In this document: positions 1 to 8,837 of the stretch, in pieces
Layout of the letters: every line of letters begins with the position of its first letter
Numbering within the stretch: the first letter of the stretch is position 1
Assembly: GCA_965116235.1 (NCBI GenBank)
Contig: OZ220496.1
Span: forward strand, 1,054,001-1,118,000
Reading direction: 5' to 3'
DNA length: 64,000 bases
From: MPNP01 sp965116235
GTDB taxonomy: Bacteria > Pseudomonadota > Alphaproteobacteria > Rhodobacterales > Rhodobacteraceae
Position numbers and translations under genes: made by a program
Notes under the pieces: generated by a model
Seen by the model: the letters and a program-made list of their open reading frames with translations, nothing else
Databases searched by the model: none
Told to the model about the DNA's origin: nothing

Positions 1-227
1 TTTGCACTGTGGGTATTGCGTCGTTCAATGACTTCGTCAAAATTCAATTTCGCTCTCCATATATTCAATTCGGAACTATGAGGGCATTCTCCTAAATGGT
101 GTTGAATTGCTGCCACATTCAAGGATGGGGCCGTCGGCGACAAGCAAATGGAAAAATCCGATTTCTTCATTATTTGGTGCTACGATCAGGGAATTTGATC
201 GGGAGCATGACACAGCAGGTTACGGAC

Positions 228-752
228 ATGGCCATCAGACAAATATTATACTATCCACATCCAATTCTGCGCAAGCCTAGTCAAGCCATCGCCGAAGTCA
301 ATGATGGAATCAAGTCTCTGGCCTCTGACATGATCGCGACAATGTATGCTGCTCCGGGCATTGGTCTGGCAGCACCGCAGGTTGGCGTAAACGTGAGGTT
401 GTTTGTCATGGATTGTTCCAAACATGAGCACCCGCCGCGGGTCTTTCTCAATCCCTCGATCGTTGAATTCTCGGCCGAACAGGAGATCTTGGAAGAAGGA
501 TGTCTGTCCCTTCCAGAACAATTTGCAGATATCGAGAGGCCTCGTTCGTGCCGGATTGCTTACATGGATATGGCGGGTCAAGCCCATGAAGTGGATCTGG
601 AAGGAATTGAGGCCCGGTGTGCCCAGCATGAAATTGATCACCTGAACGGCAAGTTGTTTATTGATCACATATCCAGGCTGAAGCGCCAGCTTCTGCTCAA
701 GAAGCTGCAAAAACACTTGGCTGAAGTCAGGAAGTCGGACCGCGCAAGTTGA
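228..752 (+). CDS. def: peptide deformylase
   Basis: Removes the N-formyl group from new proteins in the cytoplasm, a metal-dependent reaction. All three family motifs are visible: GIGLAAPQ, EGCLS (metal-binding Cys) and HEIDH (two metal-binding His and the catalytic Glu). The protein is 174 residues from the ATG at 228, which aligns with the usual start (MAIRQILYYPHP). An ATG at 207 is also in frame but has a poorly spaced ribosome site. fmt follows 73 bases downstream, the classic def-fmt pair in which one enzyme removes the formyl group that the other adds. Confidence 0.95.
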   Translation: MAIRQILYYPHPILRKPSQAIAEVNDGIKSLASDMIATMYAAPGIGLAAPQVGVNVRLFVMDCSKHEHPPRVFLNPSIVEFSAEQEILEEGCLSLPEQFADIERPRSCRIAYMDMAGQAHEVDLEGIEARCAQHEIDHLNGKLFIDHISRLKRQLLLKKLQKHLAEVRKSDRAS

Positions 753-825
753 TACAGGAATTGAAGCCGAAACGGGCGGTTGGATGCCTGAATCTTGCAG
801 GCCTGACAAAATACTGAATTGATCG

Positions 826-1746
826 ATGACTCAGGCCACCAAAGTGATTTTTTTGGGAACCTCGAGTTTTGCCGTTCCCGCTTTGGAATGTCTTTTGGCT
901 CATCGCTTCGATGTGATACGGGTGCTTACCCAGCCCCCAAGAGCGGCGCATCGAGGTAAAAAAATCACCCCCACAGCCGTACATAGGCTGGCAACTGACA
1001 ACGGGCTCACGGTGAGTACGCCCTCACAATTGAATGATCCGGCTGCATTTGAGGAATTCAAGTCTCTCAAGCCCGATTTTGCCGTCGTTGTAGCCTATGG
1101 TCTGATCATTCCTCCGGCCCTTTTGACGGTTCCGACCAAGGGCTTTCTGAACGTTCATCCCTCCAAATTGCCCCGCTGGCGGGGTGCAGCGCCAATTCAG
1201 CGAACCTTGATGGCCGGAGATGCCTCAACGGGTGTCTGCATTGTCAAGGTTGTCAGAGACCTTGATGCCGGCCCAATCTATCGTCAACGAAACCATGAAA
1301 TCAAGCCCGGAACCATAGCCACTGAACTCAGTGAGGAGTTGGCACTCTCCGGCGGGACGCTTCTGGTTGACGTGCTGAACGGCTTTGAGCAGATCAAGCC
1401 TGTTGAACAGGGAAACGAGGGAATGTGTTACGCGCACAAAATCGTGAAAGAGGAGACTAGGATCGATTGGCAAAGTTCAGCCGAAGAAATTTACCACAAG
1501 ATACACGGCCTGTCTTTGTCTCCGGGAGCCTGGACCATGCACGGGAATCAGAGAATCAAGGTGTTGCGGTGTGATGTGGCTGACGGTTCCGGCGCGCCAG
1601 GACGAATTCTTGACGATACCCTTTCCATCGGCTGTGGGAAGGGAGTGATCATTCCCACTCATCTGCAAAGAGAGGGCAGGTCCGCCATGAATCTAACAGA
1701 GTTTTTGCGAGGGTATCAATTGCAAAAGGGAGATCAGCTGAACTGA
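826..1746 (+). CDS. fmt: methionyl-tRNA formyltransferase
   Basis: Transfers a formyl group from 10-formyl-tetrahydrofolate to initiator Met-tRNA. The 306-residue length is normal. The N-terminal domain carries the formyltransferase signature NVHPSKLPRWRGAAPIQR near residues 106-123, with the catalytic Asn and His, and a downstream Asp in RDLDAGPI. The C-terminal tRNA-binding domain follows, with a typical KIVKEETRIDW segment. It lies just downstream of def in the same direction, so the two are probably cotranscribed. Confidence 0.96.
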   Translation: MTQATKVIFLGTSSFAVPALECLLAHRFDVIRVLTQPPRAAHRGKKITPTAVHRLATDNGLTVSTPSQLNDPAAFEEFKSLKPDFAVVVAYGLIIPPALLTVPTKGFLNVHPSKLPRWRGAAPIQRTLMAGDASTGVCIVKVVRDLDAGPIYRQRNHEIKPGTIATELSEELALSGGTLLVDVLNGFEQIKPVEQGNEGMCYAHKIVKEETRIDWQSSAEEIYHKIHGLSLSPGAWTMHGNQRIKVLRCDVADGSGAPGRILDDTLSIGCGKGVIIPTHLQREGRSAMNLTEFLRGYQLQKGDQLN

Positions 1747-2097
1747 CTCGGTCAGCACAAGGAATGATGTTCATGAAACCGAGTGCGCGTCTCCATGGCA
1801 CTCCATGAGCTGGCCATGCAATTGCCGATATGGAGCAGAAGCTTGTGTTGGTTGTATGCTGAGGTGGTCAGTGCCAGTGTCAAGTCGGCTTTCTTGGTGT
1901 CTTGTGAATGCAAAAGCCAGCTGTATTGGATAGTGCACTCACCGGTGCCTTACAAAAAACGTTTTAGGCAAAAAGCCTTGCGACTAGACAGACCATGCCA
2001 AAGCTCAGGATCCTGACACGACTGTGCCGCCAGCCTTTCCGTCAATAACTGACACTGGGCATGTGTCTTGACTTGATGGCCGAGGGCAGTACGGCGT
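1747..2097. other. intergenic region, no supported gene
   Basis: This 351-base gap lies between the convergent fmt and rnhA genes. A 77-codon plus-strand reading frame exists (1783-2016), but I recognise no domain and see no good start, so I do not call it. It may hold terminators for both genes. Confidence 0.5.
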
Positions 2098-2955
2098 TCA
2101 GATCAATTTCTTGGCCGCAGCTACGGCCAGTTCGTCGGCCCGGTTGTTCCCCTCGTTGGAGCTATGACCTCTGACCCAATTCCATTTGATCGCACGGTTT
2201 TGGCACAAGGTATCAAGTTCCTTCCACAAATCCATATTCGCAACGGCTTTCTTGGTCGAGAGTCGCCAGTTTTTTTGCTTCCAGCCGTGTATCCACTTTG
2301 TCATTCCGTCAATGAGATACCTGCTGTCGGCGTGAATAGTGACGGATTGCTGATGAGGCAAATGCTTGAGAGCATTGATGGCACCCATCAATTCCATGCG
2401 ATTGTTGGTTGTGCTCTCCTCAAATCCCCAGCCTTCGAATCGGCATTCGATCTTGCCATCCATCCAAACTTCCAAAATGCTTGCCCACCCTCCTGGACCT
2501 GGATTGTTTAGACATGATCCATCCGTATAAGCAAAGATTGACTTCCCTTCAATAGGGTAGTTAACGACCTGTTCCAGATTGGATACGGATGATTGCAACC
2601 GTGTGACTTCCGCGCTTTTGAGCAGATTCCACCGGATATCCATGACGTCACAGAGGAGATCAAGCGTTGTCCACAGATCGGAGTTGGAACCGTCTCTCTC
2701 ATCCTTGTTTGCCGTTCCATCAATGACGTGAACACTTGTGATGTATATGTCCGCACGGGCTGATCTGGGAATCAGTGCCAGCGTCGCAACAGCGGCCTGC
2801 AAGGCAAGCCTTTCAGAACTGGCAGAATCAATCCTGACCCTCAATGTGTTTACATTGCAGGCCTCGCCGTTACTCAGAGTTTCAATGCAAGTTGTCCAAC
2901 TGCTCGCCGCCATTCCTTCGGCTTGGTTCGTTTCGATAGCAACTTTATAGATCAT
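2098..2955 (-). CDS. rnhA: ribonuclease HI with degenerate N-terminal RNase H-like domain
   Basis: Cleaves the RNA strand of RNA-DNA hybrids. Residues about 138-285 are a complete RNase HI: YTDGSC with D145, NNRMELM with E188, HADSRY with D210, NRADEL with D274, plus the WIHGWK handle region. The protein is 285 residues against about 155 in E. coli. Residues 1-125 appear to be a second, diverged copy of the same fold: a strand with E8 in place of the first Asp, a helix (ERLALQAAVATLALIP) that matches MELMGAINALKHLP, and DLWTTLDLLCDVMDIRW, which matches DLWKELDTLCQNRAIKW. The catalytic residues are lost there (E8, L50 and T73 at the D/E/D positions). The start ATG overlaps the ispH stop by four bases and has a GGGAG ribosome site. 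Confidence 0.93.
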   Translation of the reverse strand: MIYKVAIETNQAEGMAASSWTTCIETLSNGEACNVNTLRVRIDSASSERLALQAAVATLALIPRSARADIYITSVHVIDGTANKDERDGSNSDLWTTLDLLCDVMDIRWNLLKSAEVTRLQSSVSNLEQVVNYPIEGKSIFAYTDGSCLNNPGPGGWASILEVWMDGKIECRFEGWGFEESTTNNRMELMGAINALKHLPHQQSVTIHADSRYLIDGMTKWIHGWKQKNWRLSTKKAVANMDLWKELDTLCQNRAIKWNWVRGHSSNEGNNRADELAVAAAKKLI

Positions 2956-3944
2956 TGTGGTCTCCCTGATACGAACTGCCTCTGCGACGGCGGGCCTGAA
3001 GTTCTGACCGTTCTTGGCAGATTGAAGGATACTGCTTCCCGGGCTGTTTCCGAGGTATGCAGGTTCAGATTGAAATGTTTTTCCAGCAACCTTTGACAAC
3101 CTTCAATCAGAACCTCAGGTGCGCTCGCACCTGAGGTCAGTCCAACGGACTTAAGGTGTCGGATCCATTCAATGTCCATTTCGTGCGGACCGGATATCAA
3201 CTTTGCGGAAGGACATCCGGCGGCCAAGGCAACCTCAACCAGACGATTGGAGTTAGAGGAGTTCGGACTTCCGATCACAAACAGGTGATCAACCCGCTTG
3301 GCAATCCGCTTGACAGCTTGCTGACGATTGGTTGTCGCATAACAGATATCACTCTTGTGTGGCCCCTTGATCATGGGAAATCGCTCTCGTAGAGCCTCAG
3401 TGATGGCTTGAGTGTCATCAACTGAAAGGGTCGTTTGAGTGACATAGGCCAATTTTTCCGGGTTCGATACCGACAGGCTCGCAATATCGGATACCGATTC
3501 AACCAGCAAGCACTCTCCAGCAGGGAGCTGTCCCATTGTTCCTGTCGTTTCAGGATGTCCCAGATGACCGATCATGATCGTTTGCAGGCCATTGCGAAAG
3601 TTTTTTTGAATTTCAACGTGAACCTTCGATACCAAGGGGCAGACCGCATCGACAAAGTTCAGGTTGCGGGCCTTGGCCTCGTTTATGACGGCCTTGGCCA
3701 CACCATGAGCAGACAGAACAACGGGTCGGTCCTCTGGACATTCGTGCAGGTCCTCGACAAACACGACCCCCTTTTGACGCAGCGAGTCAACAACGTATTG
3801 GTTATGAACGATTTCGTGTCGAACGTACACCGGCGGTCCCCACTTTTCCAAGCATTGCTCAACGATTTCAATGGCCCTTTCAACTCCTGCACAGAACCCT
3901 CTTGGCGAGATCAGATGCAAGTCAAGGTTCGGTCTGTCATTCAT
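2952..3944 (-). CDS. ispH: 4-hydroxy-3-methylbut-2-enyl diphosphate reductase
   Basis: Last enzyme of the MEP isoprenoid pathway; makes IPP and DMAPP with an iron-sulfur cluster. The three cluster cysteines are present in GFCAGVERA, DAVCPLV and DICYATTNRQ. HPE (active-site Glu), SPNSSNS and SGASAPE are also conserved. The start is set at ATG 3944 (MNDRPNLDLHL), which matches the family; further upstream the frame enters the preceding HNH gene region. The C-terminus runs somewhat past the usual FNLPR end. It shares an ATGA overlap with rnhA. Confidence 0.95.
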   Translation of the reverse strand: MNDRPNLDLHLISPRGFCAGVERAIEIVEQCLEKWGPPVYVRHEIVHNQYVVDSLRQKGVVFVEDLHECPEDRPVVLSAHGVAKAVINEAKARNLNFVDAVCPLVSKVHVEIQKNFRNGLQTIMIGHLGHPETTGTMGQLPAGECLLVESVSDIASLSVSNPEKLAYVTQTTLSVDDTQAITEALRERFPMIKGPHKSDICYATTNRQQAVKRIAKRVDHLFVIGSPNSSNSNRLVEVALAAGCPSAKLISGPHEMDIEWIRHLKSVGLTSGASAPEVLIEGCQRLLEKHFNLNLHTSETAREAVSFNLPRTVRTSGPPSQRQFVSGRPQ

Positions 3945-3964
3945 TGGATTGTAAAGCTTCTTGA

Positions 3965-4912
3965 TCAGTCTGGCACGGTTGATTGTACCACAAAAACATG
4001 GTTTCGATGCCATTCAATGAATTCCGTCGCCGGTCTGTGAAGTGGCCGTTTGGGTACGTGAAGCGAACGGTTGATGTATGGAGATAGCCACCTGTCAGTT
4101 CCCTTGACCAGAACGCTGCTGGACATTTCCATGTATAGCTCGTCGGCCTTGGGAGCGACCGTGAACGCCCCTTCGTCGAATAATGCGTGATGGGTGGAAC
4201 ACAAGGACAGTCCATTGCTGATGATATCGGGTCCATCATTCTGCACGGCCTTTATATGAGCCGCTTCAAGTGCTGGATGGTAACGCCCCAATTTGATGGC
4301 AAGACCGCAGACTGTGCACTGATACTGATATTTGCTCAAAACCAGATCTCTGAACTTGCGGTCTCTCATTCGTCGCCAGTATTGCCGGAACAGGCCTCTG
4401 CTGTCGGGCACCTGAAGATCTTCCATCGGAACTTTTATGGCCGCGAGAATGTCTTCATGCCGATTGTTCGGGATAAACTTGATGAGCAGTTCAATAATGA
4501 TCTCGATGCCGAGATGAGGATCGTTTCTGATGGCAAGATAGTCGCTTTCTGTCAAGCCTGCCGACGTCTGGTTCAGGAAATCGGCATTAGGTTCACTTGG
4601 ACCGGCCCAGAGATCGCTTCTCAAGTCCCACACATTGTCGTTTTTGAGATACCAGTAAGGCATGTTGACCTTGACGCCTGTTTTCTTGATTCCAAACTCC
4701 CTGATGACAGGTTCGAAGTCCTCCTTGATGAAACGGTATGGCAACAAGCGGCTGGTGTAAGGCTTGTCTTCGACTTCGTCCTGAAGGCATCGGCCAATGG
4801 TCCAGATCAGCAAAAGGGGCTTGTGCGGTGCAAAGGGTCCTTCGGAATACCGGTGTGGCCGGATGTCAAGAAACCGGCCCAAGATATCTGATTTTATAAA
4901 ACTGTAGTCCAA
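3965..4912 (-). CDS. HNH restriction endonuclease, phosphorothioated-DNA-binding type
   Basis: Predicted type IV-like restriction enzyme. The N-terminal half resembles the sulfur-binding domain of phosphorothioate-DNA endonucleases (APHKPLLLIWTIGRC near the start, MPYWYLKNDNVWDL, HEDILAAIKV). The C-terminal half is an HNH nuclease: CTVCG, LEAAHIKAV, NGLSLCSTHH, LFDEGAF, ending with EFIEWHRNHVF. That domain order and the 315-residue length fit the family. The first usable start is TTG 4912; the frame stays open upstream but there runs antisense through a decayed ATPase gene. A strong-looking promoter sits about 40 bases upstream. No dnd or ssp genes are in the window, so the enzyme is an orphan here. 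It may protect against phage with modified DNA. Confidence 0.8.
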   Translation of the reverse strand: MDYSFIKSDILGRFLDIRPHRYSEGPFAPHKPLLLIWTIGRCLQDEVEDKPYTSRLLPYRFIKEDFEPVIREFGIKKTGVKVNMPYWYLKNDNVWDLRSDLWAGPSEPNADFLNQTSAGLTESDYLAIRNDPHLGIEIIIELLIKFIPNNRHEDILAAIKVPMEDLQVPDSRGLFRQYWRRMRDRKFRDLVLSKYQYQCTVCGLAIKLGRYHPALEAAHIKAVQNDGPDIISNGLSLCSTHHALFDEGAFTVAPKADELYMEMSSSVLVKGTDRWLSPYINRSLHVPKRPLHRPATEFIEWHRNHVFVVQSTVPD

Positions 4913-4954
4913 TTGGATAGCCGGGATGGTATAAACAGGACAGCAAGTGGCAGC

Positions 4955-4983
4955 AGTATAGATGCATCCTTCACATTTTTCAA
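4955..4983 (-). promoter_or_regulatory. predicted sigma70-type promoter for the HNH gene
   Basis: On the minus strand TTGAAA (4983-4978) is followed after exactly 17 bases by TATACT (4960-4955). This is a near-consensus pair, and its start point would fall near 4949, just ahead of the proposed TTG start at 4912. It also supports the short version of the HNH protein. Confidence 0.5.
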
Positions 4984-5107
4984 CGATTTGTTGTGTCTCA
5001 GTTTGAACCTCCCCTTTGTACACCGCCGAGTGCTGATACCGGGCACAATCTGCATGCCTGTCATGGGGCGGACATTCATGCATTCGCGTGCGATGTTGGG
5101 CACGCCC

Positions 5108-6138
5108 ATGATTCAAGCTGACAATGTCCAACCCTTTGATGCCACGGGAATCAAGGCCTTCATTGCCGCCGCCGACTGCGTCATCAATCCGTTCTTTGTT
5201 GGGCACGACGATATCATGGGTCGCATGCACGAACTGGCCAAGCGTGTCAACGAGCGGCGTTGGACTTACGCCGGAGGAGCACCGGCTGAAGGCCAGATAC
5301 AATTGATTCAGGGCTGCCCGCATCGGTAAGACATCGGTCTTGCGTACAATCCAGGAGCATTGTATCCAAGATCTGGCCGATAGTTCGAAAGGCCGGCACC
5401 GCGTTATTCCGATTCTTGTCGCAGATCTCAAGAATTTGTCAAAGGAGCATGTCGGCCGGCGCATCCAACAGACCATTCAAGAAATCCATGATCGCGTCGG
5501 CAATCGGGAAATCCGGTCGTTTGTGCACGGCGTCTCGGAAGCAGTACAGTCTGTGACAGTCTTCGGCGTTGGTTTTCAGCATGTCCCGATGAAGGATGGA
5601 GCAAAGGATGTGTCAGTCATCCCGGACGACTTTTCCATCCTGCTTATGATCGACGAGGTGCGGACACTTGATGAGGCCGTTGACGGACCGGCTACCGACG
5701 CTGTTCTCCAGTTTCTGGACGGTGGCAGCGACGAATTGCCCATACGGCCCGATCTGCCCGATCTGCCCAACAGCCGGGATTTCATTGACCGGATGGGGCA
5801 GTCACGCTACGCCAGTTAGGCCGTTTGCCGACTGAAGCCCTTGCCTCCCGACGATATCGCCGAATCGGTTCAGCGGTTCATCAGCCATTTCGGTATCACG
5901 GCCACGCTAGAGGCGCACGAGCGTTGGATCCGTGCCTCAATCGTTGGTCCAGGGGCTGGCCCAAACATCTGCAAAACGGGCTTGCTGCCCTTGGAACGGA
6001 GTTGCTCACGGCGATCTTGATCGTGTTGACCGGATGGCGGCACAGCGGCGGGTGTTCGATCGCCGCATTGGTCAGGTCCAGCCAGTTTCGCAATCGCTAT
6101 CGGCTATGGGTGAACACGGCACTATCTATTCCGGCTAA
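5108..6138 (+). pseudogene. decayed ATPase, paralogue of the ankyrin ATPase at 34192-35913
   Basis: Translated pieces match the ATPase at 34192-35913 in order: VINPFFVGHDDI, IQLIQGCP, IQEHCIQDLAD, HRVIPILVADLKNLS, ILLMIDE (Walker B), VLQFLDGGSD, HFGITATLEAHERW, and GWPKHLQNGLAALG. The gene is broken by a frameshift in the P-loop codons near 5321 (GCP then IGKTS in another frame), an in-frame TAG at 5817-5819, and a further shift near 5930. The ankyrin part of the intact relative is absent. It lies antisense upstream of the HNH gene. Confidence 0.8.
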
Positions 6139-6141
6139 AGG

Positions 6142-6170
6142 TTGAAAATCTCCTGATTTTCCTATATAGT
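6142..6170 (+). promoter_or_regulatory. predicted sigma70-type promoter for rpoZ operon
   Basis: TTGAAA at 6142-6147 and TATAGT at 6165-6170 are separated by 17 bases, a near-ideal arrangement. It lies 34 bases ahead of the rpoZ start, which itself has a GGAG ribosome site. It probably drives rpoZ-rel-pdxJ-acpS. Confidence 0.65.
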
Positions 6171-6203
6171 CAGGTTCGAACATGTTCATAGCTGGAGATT
6201 CCC

Positions 6204-6575
6204 ATGGCAAGGGTCACGACTGAAGATTGCATTGACAAGGAACCGAACCGGTTCAAGCTGGTCATGGTTGCGGCTCAGAGGGCGAGGGAACTGGCCAAGG
6301 GTGACTTCACCGGCATTGAGCTGGACAACGACAAGCATACCGTCGTTGCCCTGCGTGAAATCGCCGAGGGTCGGCAGCCCGTTTCAGCGTTGCACAAGCG
6401 TGCGGTGCTAAAATATCAGAGATATACGGACGAAAGACCTCTTGATGATCAGGAGAATTTCATGCAGATCGGCTTGGACGCAACCGACATGGGTGGCATC
6501 GTCGGAACCCGCGATGATTCCCCGTCGGGATTTGAGGACTTCGAAGACCCGATACCGTTTGATGACAGCAAATGA
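6204..6575 (+). CDS. rpoZ: RNA polymerase omega subunit
   Basis: Small subunit that helps assemble RNA polymerase and contributes to a ppGpp site. The N-terminal part is typical (MARVTTEDCIDKEPNRFKLVMVAAQRARELAKG is the family opening; NDKHTVVALREIAEG follows). At 123 residues it has the acidic C-terminal tail common in Alphaproteobacteria. It overlaps the next gene, rel, by 14 bases and has its own predicted promoter upstream. Confidence 0.95.
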   Translation: MARVTTEDCIDKEPNRFKLVMVAAQRARELAKGDFTGIELDNDKHTVVALREIAEGRQPVSALHKRAVLKYQRYTDERPLDDQENFMQIGLDATDMGGIVGTRDDSPSGFEDFEDPIPFDDSK

Positions 6576-8793
6576 TCGGGTCGAGTGGAACGACCATAAT
6601 CAAGGCGGATGCGATTGGGAGTACGAGCTCGAGCGGTTAAACAAGAAGATACTCCAGTACGAAGCAACCTCGGACAGCCCTGTCACTGAAGCGTTCAAGT
6701 TTGCCTTGGATGCTCACAAGAACCAGCGGCGACGGTCCGGCGAGCCGTACTTCATTCATCCATTGGCCGTAGCCAATTTCCTTGCTGATCAAAGTTTTGA
6801 TTCCTCAGCCATAGTTGCCGCCTTGTTGCATGACACCATTGAGGACACGGGAGCCAACTTTCACACGATCGAGTCCAAGTTCGGACATGTGATCGCGGGC
6901 ATCGTCAGTGGCGTAACCAAACTCACAAACCTGAACCTTGCACCCTCTCCACAAGCTCAGTGGGGCAATGTTTTGAAGCTGGTACTTGCCGGCGTTCAGG
7001 ATGATCGAGTCATAATTGTCAAACTGGCCGATCGCATCCACAACTTGAAGACCATCAGACATCTTCCACCGGAAAAACAAAGGTTTAAAGCCAAGGAAAC
7101 GCTGATGTTTCTGGCTCCTCTTGCTGCCGTTTTTGGCCTCAACGCTTGGCGCGAAGAACTGGAAGATCTGGCGTTCAAGACTCTTTACCCTCGGGCTCGG
7201 CAAAGCGTGATCAAGCAGCTGGAGAGTTTGCGGGCTCAGGCCGAGACAACCAAAGATGGCCAAGCCTATGTCTTGCTAGAGCAAGTCAAGAAGCAGGTGG
7301 CAACGTTGATGCACCACAAGGGAATGAACCGCTTCACGATTACGTACAGAGAAAAAAAACCTTACTCAATCTGGCAAAAAATGCTTGCCGGAACCAAGAG
7401 ATTCTCTTCAATCACGGATATTTTTGGCATACGGGTCATAACCCAGATCGAAGATGACGTATACCCGACTCTGGGTCTTATTCATGCGAAGTGGACGGTT
7501 CAGCCCAACCGGTTCAAGGATTATATCAGCAATCCTAAACCAAATGGTTACCGTTCGCTTCATACGACGGTTACGGTTGAGGGCAACCAGGTCGAATTTC
7601 AGATTCGAACCCGCTTGATGCACGAGGCGGCAGAATCAGGAGTTGCCGCTCACTGGCTCTACAAGGAAGGAATCAAGGGCAACAATCCTTACGTCGCTCG
7701 AACCGTGGAAATATTGAAAAAAGCCCAGAAAGTTGTCAACGAAACCCTGATGGAGGAGAATTTCATCGGCCGGATTCAGGAGGAATTTCAATCACCAAGC
7801 GTGTTCTGCTACACCCCATCTAACGATCTAATCTGGCTCCAAGCCAATTCTACCATACTCGACTTTGCCTACGAATTGAATCCGAAGCTTGGAGATCGAG
7901 CCCTCAGTGCAACGATTGACGACCGTGTAGTCCCGCTGTCCAGTCCGGTCAGCAATGGTCAGGTCATCAATATCATAACGGCCGCTGACCCGTATATTGA
8001 TGAAAAAAAGAAGAAAAGCGCCAACACCCACAAAGGCATCTCCTACATCGAGATACTGGAAGATTCCCTGAAGAGCAAACAGGCAGTAGAACTTGGCAAG
8101 AGGGCTTTGCAAGCGACGTTTGAAGCTCACAAGAAGGTGTTGTCTGACAATGCCACAAGGACAGCGGCCGAATTGCTGCATTTTCAGAACAGCAACGATC
8201 TGTTGCGGCAGATTGGGAACGAAGAAATCAATCCCGAAGAGATCATTGCACTGCTGTACCCGGATTCGTTGACACCAGTTGTCAGTCCGAAAACGGACGC
8301 CATTGAAAGCATTCAAGGTCTTCCACCGGGGTTCGCCCTAGAAGTTGCAACCTGCTGTTATCCTGTGCCTGGCGACCGGATCATCGGATTTCAGACTGAT
8401 GAACATACGGTTGTCGCTCATATCAGCGACTGCGAAGAGCTCGGTCACCTCGTGGCCCAAGATACCTGGGTTGATCTCCGGTGGTCGATCGAGCTGCAAC
8501 CGTGCATTCACCGAACACTTTTCCAAGTGGAGTTGTTCAACCACCAAGGCGCGCTTGGCGAATTATGTCAAGCCATACTTTCACAGCAAGCTCAGATTGA
8601 TCGCTTGGCCTGCAAGGCCGAACTCTACTATGCCAGCCAATACATCATTGAAGTGCTCGTGAGCAATGCTGCCCAACTTTACGGGGTCATGCATGCTGTC
8701 AGCATCCTGGACGGAGTCAAGAAAATCGAACGCTACCGAAAGCAAAGTGCGGGCCAGCGTCCCCGGGCTGAATTTGTCTCATCCATGATTTGA
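6562..8793 (+). CDS. rel: bifunctional (p)ppGpp synthetase/hydrolase
   Basis: Makes and degrades the stringent-response alarmone. It has 743 residues from ATG 6562 and domains in order: HD hydrolase (HPLAVA, ALLHDTIEDT, KLADRIHNLK), synthetase (YREKKPYSIWQKM, FGIRVI, NGYRSLHTT, VEFQIRT, GVAAHWLYK), TGS (VFCYTPSNDLIWL), and a C-terminal ACT-type regulatory region. The RFKD motif marks the bifunctional type rather than the EFDD type of synthetase-only RelA. The HD motif is intact, so hydrolase activity is expected. The start overlaps the end of rpoZ. Confidence 0.95.
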   Translation: MTANDRVEWNDHNQGGCDWEYELERLNKKILQYEATSDSPVTEAFKFALDAHKNQRRRSGEPYFIHPLAVANFLADQSFDSSAIVAALLHDTIEDTGANFHTIESKFGHVIAGIVSGVTKLTNLNLAPSPQAQWGNVLKLVLAGVQDDRVIIVKLADRIHNLKTIRHLPPEKQRFKAKETLMFLAPLAAVFGLNAWREELEDLAFKTLYPRARQSVIKQLESLRAQAETTKDGQAYVLLEQVKKQVATLMHHKGMNRFTITYREKKPYSIWQKMLAGTKRFSSITDIFGIRVITQIEDDVYPTLGLIHAKWTVQPNRFKDYISNPKPNGYRSLHTTVTVEGNQVEFQIRTRLMHEAAESGVAAHWLYKEGIKGNNPYVARTVEILKKAQKVVNETLMEENFIGRIQEEFQSPSVFCYTPSNDLIWLQANSTILDFAYELNPKLGDRALSATIDDRVVPLSSPVSNGQVINIITAADPYIDEKKKKSANTHKGISYIEILEDSLKSKQAVELGKRALQATFEAHKKVLSDNATRTAAELLHFQNSNDLLRQIGNEEINPEEIIALLYPDSLTPVVSPKTDAIESIQGLPPGFALEVATCCYPVPGDRIIGFQTDEHTVVAHISDCEELGHLVAQDTWVDLRWSIELQPCIHRTLFQVELFNHQGALGELCQAILSQQAQIDRLACKAELYYASQYIIEVLVSNAAQLYGVMHAVSILDGVKKIERYRKQSAGQRPRAEFVSSMI

Positions 8794-8837
8794 ACGATAG
8801 ACATGACATTCAAGGACAGCATGACAGTGGGTTAAGC

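Noticed and set aside
4913..5476. Upstream extension of the HNH protein to 503 residues
   Set aside because: The extra region is antisense to a recognisable ATPase pseudogene, and a strong promoter lies inside it at 4955-4983.
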